The notes under the pieces: generated by a model | What the model saw: only the letters and a program-made list of their open reading frames with translations | Told to the model about the DNA's origin: nothing | Database searches by the model: none | Source: Armatimonadota bacterium | Lineage (GTDB): Bacteria; Armatimonadota; SYMT01 | Assembly (NCBI GenBank): GCA_020696885.1 | Contig: JAJFMS010000318.1 | Coordinates: forward strand, 1-5,534 | DNA length: 5,534 nt | Reading direction: 5' to 3' | Shown here: positions 4,620 to 5,534 of the stretch, in pieces | How the letters are laid out: the number at the start of each line of letters is the position of its first letter | How positions within the stretch are numbered: position 1 is the stretch's first letter | Translations under genes and position numbers: made by a program

Positions 4620-5534
4620 ATGCAAACTCACCAATTCCACCTGGTCCTCGGACCGAGCGAAGGAGCCACCCTTCACAGACAGGACTTCACCACCGTGGAT
4701 GGCGCTCGCCTGGAGCTCTGGCTAGACGGTGTAGGAACGGTGTACGAACTGAGCCTGTCCCGCACCCGGATCGCCACCGAGCCTTCACCCGCTCCGGTCC
4801 GTCCGGTCCCTCCGGTCACCCCAGAGCCGGTCTTCTCGGACCTGCTGCAGATGCCCCGCCTCTACGACCCTGCTGCGGGAGGGCGCGTGATCCTGGAGTG
4901 GCGGGGGCAACTGCTGGCCACGCCAATCGAATTGGAAACCCTGCCGCAAGGCCGGTGGGTAACCGTTGTGGCGCGCTGGTCGGAAGGCGGGGCGCCGGTC
5001 CTCCAACTGGAGCACTCCGCGGGTAGGCACTGCGCCGATTTCTACGTTCGGCGGATTACTGCGTGGGGGGAACGGCGGTTCGCATTGCTGGAGCTGCCGG
5101 ATGGCCTCACACCTTCAATGGAGGAGCGCATCTGGGTGCTGATCGAGGTGCTTGGTCCGGACACCCTGCGTACTCTGGCGGCAGGTGAACTCCTGCGCTG
5201 CCTGGGAGAGATGGAGAGCGCCGCGGCGAATGCTACGCCCCTGGAGCAGGCGATCACCCTCTTCGGCCTGATGCCGGACCAGTTCTCGCCGGAGTTCCAG
5301 ACGCAGCGGCACTCCCGGCTCGAGGCAGATCCACGCCAGCATGGACCAACCTACTGCCTCGCCTGTGAGTCGCCCGTCCCACCGGACGACGCGTTCTGCC
5401 CGGCGTGCGGCGTCCGGCGCCAGGCTCCGCCGTGTCCCGAATGCCGCGAACCGCTGACGAACCGCAAGGACGGAAGGCGCTTCTATCGCACCGAAAACGG
5501 CACGTATCCCTGGCATCTCGGCTGGGACGGTCAC
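4620..5534 (+). CDS. Hypothetical protein with C-terminal double zinc-ribbon-like module, 3' end outside window
   Basis: The first 305 residues of a protein I cannot name; the frame is open to the right edge. ATG 4620 has GGGGAG about 6 nt upstream. The N-terminal part (about 1-52, MQTHQFHLVLGPSEGATLHR..., ending LSRTRIATEP) looks like a small beta domain. A proline-rich linker follows at 53-71. A mixed alpha/beta region runs to about 240 (VILEWRGQLLATPIELE, RWVTVVARW, DFYVRRITAWGERRFALLELPDG, MEERIWVLIEVLGPDTL). The cysteine module comes next: C246-x2-C249-x10-C260-x2-C263, then C272-x2-C275 and a loop heading out of the window, as in double zinc-ribbon (DZANK/zinc_ribbon_2-like) domains. 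The last visible part (RRFYRTENGTYPWHLGWDGH) probably leads to the final metal ligands. There is no signal peptide or membrane segment, so it is probably cytoplasmic. Zinc ribbons of this kind usually act as protein or nucleic-acid contact modules; the role here is unknown. Confidence 0.85.
   Translation, partial: MQTHQFHLVLGPSEGATLHRQDFTTVDGARLELWLDGVGTVYELSLSRTRIATEPSPAPVRPVPPVTPEPVFSDLLQMPRLYDPAAGGRVILEWRGQLLATPIELETLPQGRWVTVVARWSEGGAPVLQLEHSAGRHCADFYVRRITAWGERRFALLELPDGLTPSMEERIWVLIEVLGPDTLRTLAAGELLRCLGEMESAAANATPLEQAITLFGLMPDQFSPEFQTQRHSRLEADPRQHGPTYCLACESPVPPDDAFCPACGVRRQAPPCPECREPLTNRKDGRRFYRTENGTYPWHLGWDGH

Noticed and set aside
3609..4676. A long minus-strand open frame of 355 codons overlapping the exported-protein and 116-aa genes.
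   Set aside because: Its product is Arg/Gly/Pro-rich low-complexity sequence typical of a wrong frame at high GC, and two better-supported genes with ribosome sites occupy the same strand. The first 50 residues look slightly protein-like but overlap the plus-strand gene and the divergent gap.
5115..5534. A minus-strand open frame from a GTG at the right edge.
   Set aside because: It lies antisense to the zinc-ribbon gene, whose cysteine pattern and ribosome site show the true coding strand.
1..5534. CRISPR arrays, tRNA or rRNA genes, insertion sequences or phage genes.
   Set aside because: No repeated spaced units, cloverleaf-like sequences, transposase-like proteins or terminal inverted repeats were seen on reading the window.

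Overview
The window is a GC-rich bacterial segment with seven tightly packed genes on the minus strand (about 1-4522) and one divergent gene on the plus strand (4620 to the right edge). The best taxonomic clue is the pseudopilin at 2188-2916. Its N-terminus (FTLIELLVV..., then [14 protein letters not shown] and a SNLQQIG stretch) and C-terminal LFLDGH resemble the amplified type II/IV pseudopilin family of Armatimonadota, with Planctomycetota-type DUF1559 proteins as the next nearest style. An armatimonad or related high-GC bacterium is therefore an inference from one protein family.

Layout in minus-strand transcription order: an unrecognised 116-aa protein (4522-4172); a 140-aa exported protein with a signal peptide (4069-3647); a GNAT acetyltransferase (3597-3094); a 177-bp gap with a possible promoter; a pseudopilin-like prepilin (2916-2188); a 62-residue putative lipoprotein (2173-1985); an OmpR-family response regulator (1969-1274); and a sensor histidine kinase whose 3' end lies beyond the left edge (1208-1). 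The prepilin, lipoprotein and regulator are separated by only 14-15 bp, and the kinase follows after 65 bp, so these four look like one transcription unit. This places a two-component system with a small envelope/pilin module.

The kinase is the most notable feature. It has TM1, a sensor region, TM2, HAMP and an intact H-box. At 356-362 the reading frame then breaks, and roughly 50 residues of the dimerisation/phosphotransfer domain are missing. The N, G1, F and G2 boxes continue in another frame to the window edge. This is either a decayed kinase, leaving an apparently intact response regulator without its cognate partner, or a collapsed or misassembled sequence.

On the plus strand a 305-residue partial gene reads to the right edge. 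It has an unrecognised N-terminal region, a proline-rich linker and a C-terminal multi-cysteine zinc-ribbon module. The 97-bp divergent gap upstream of it carries a short perfect dyad. I found no tRNA, rRNA, CRISPR array, insertion sequence or convincing intrinsic terminator.
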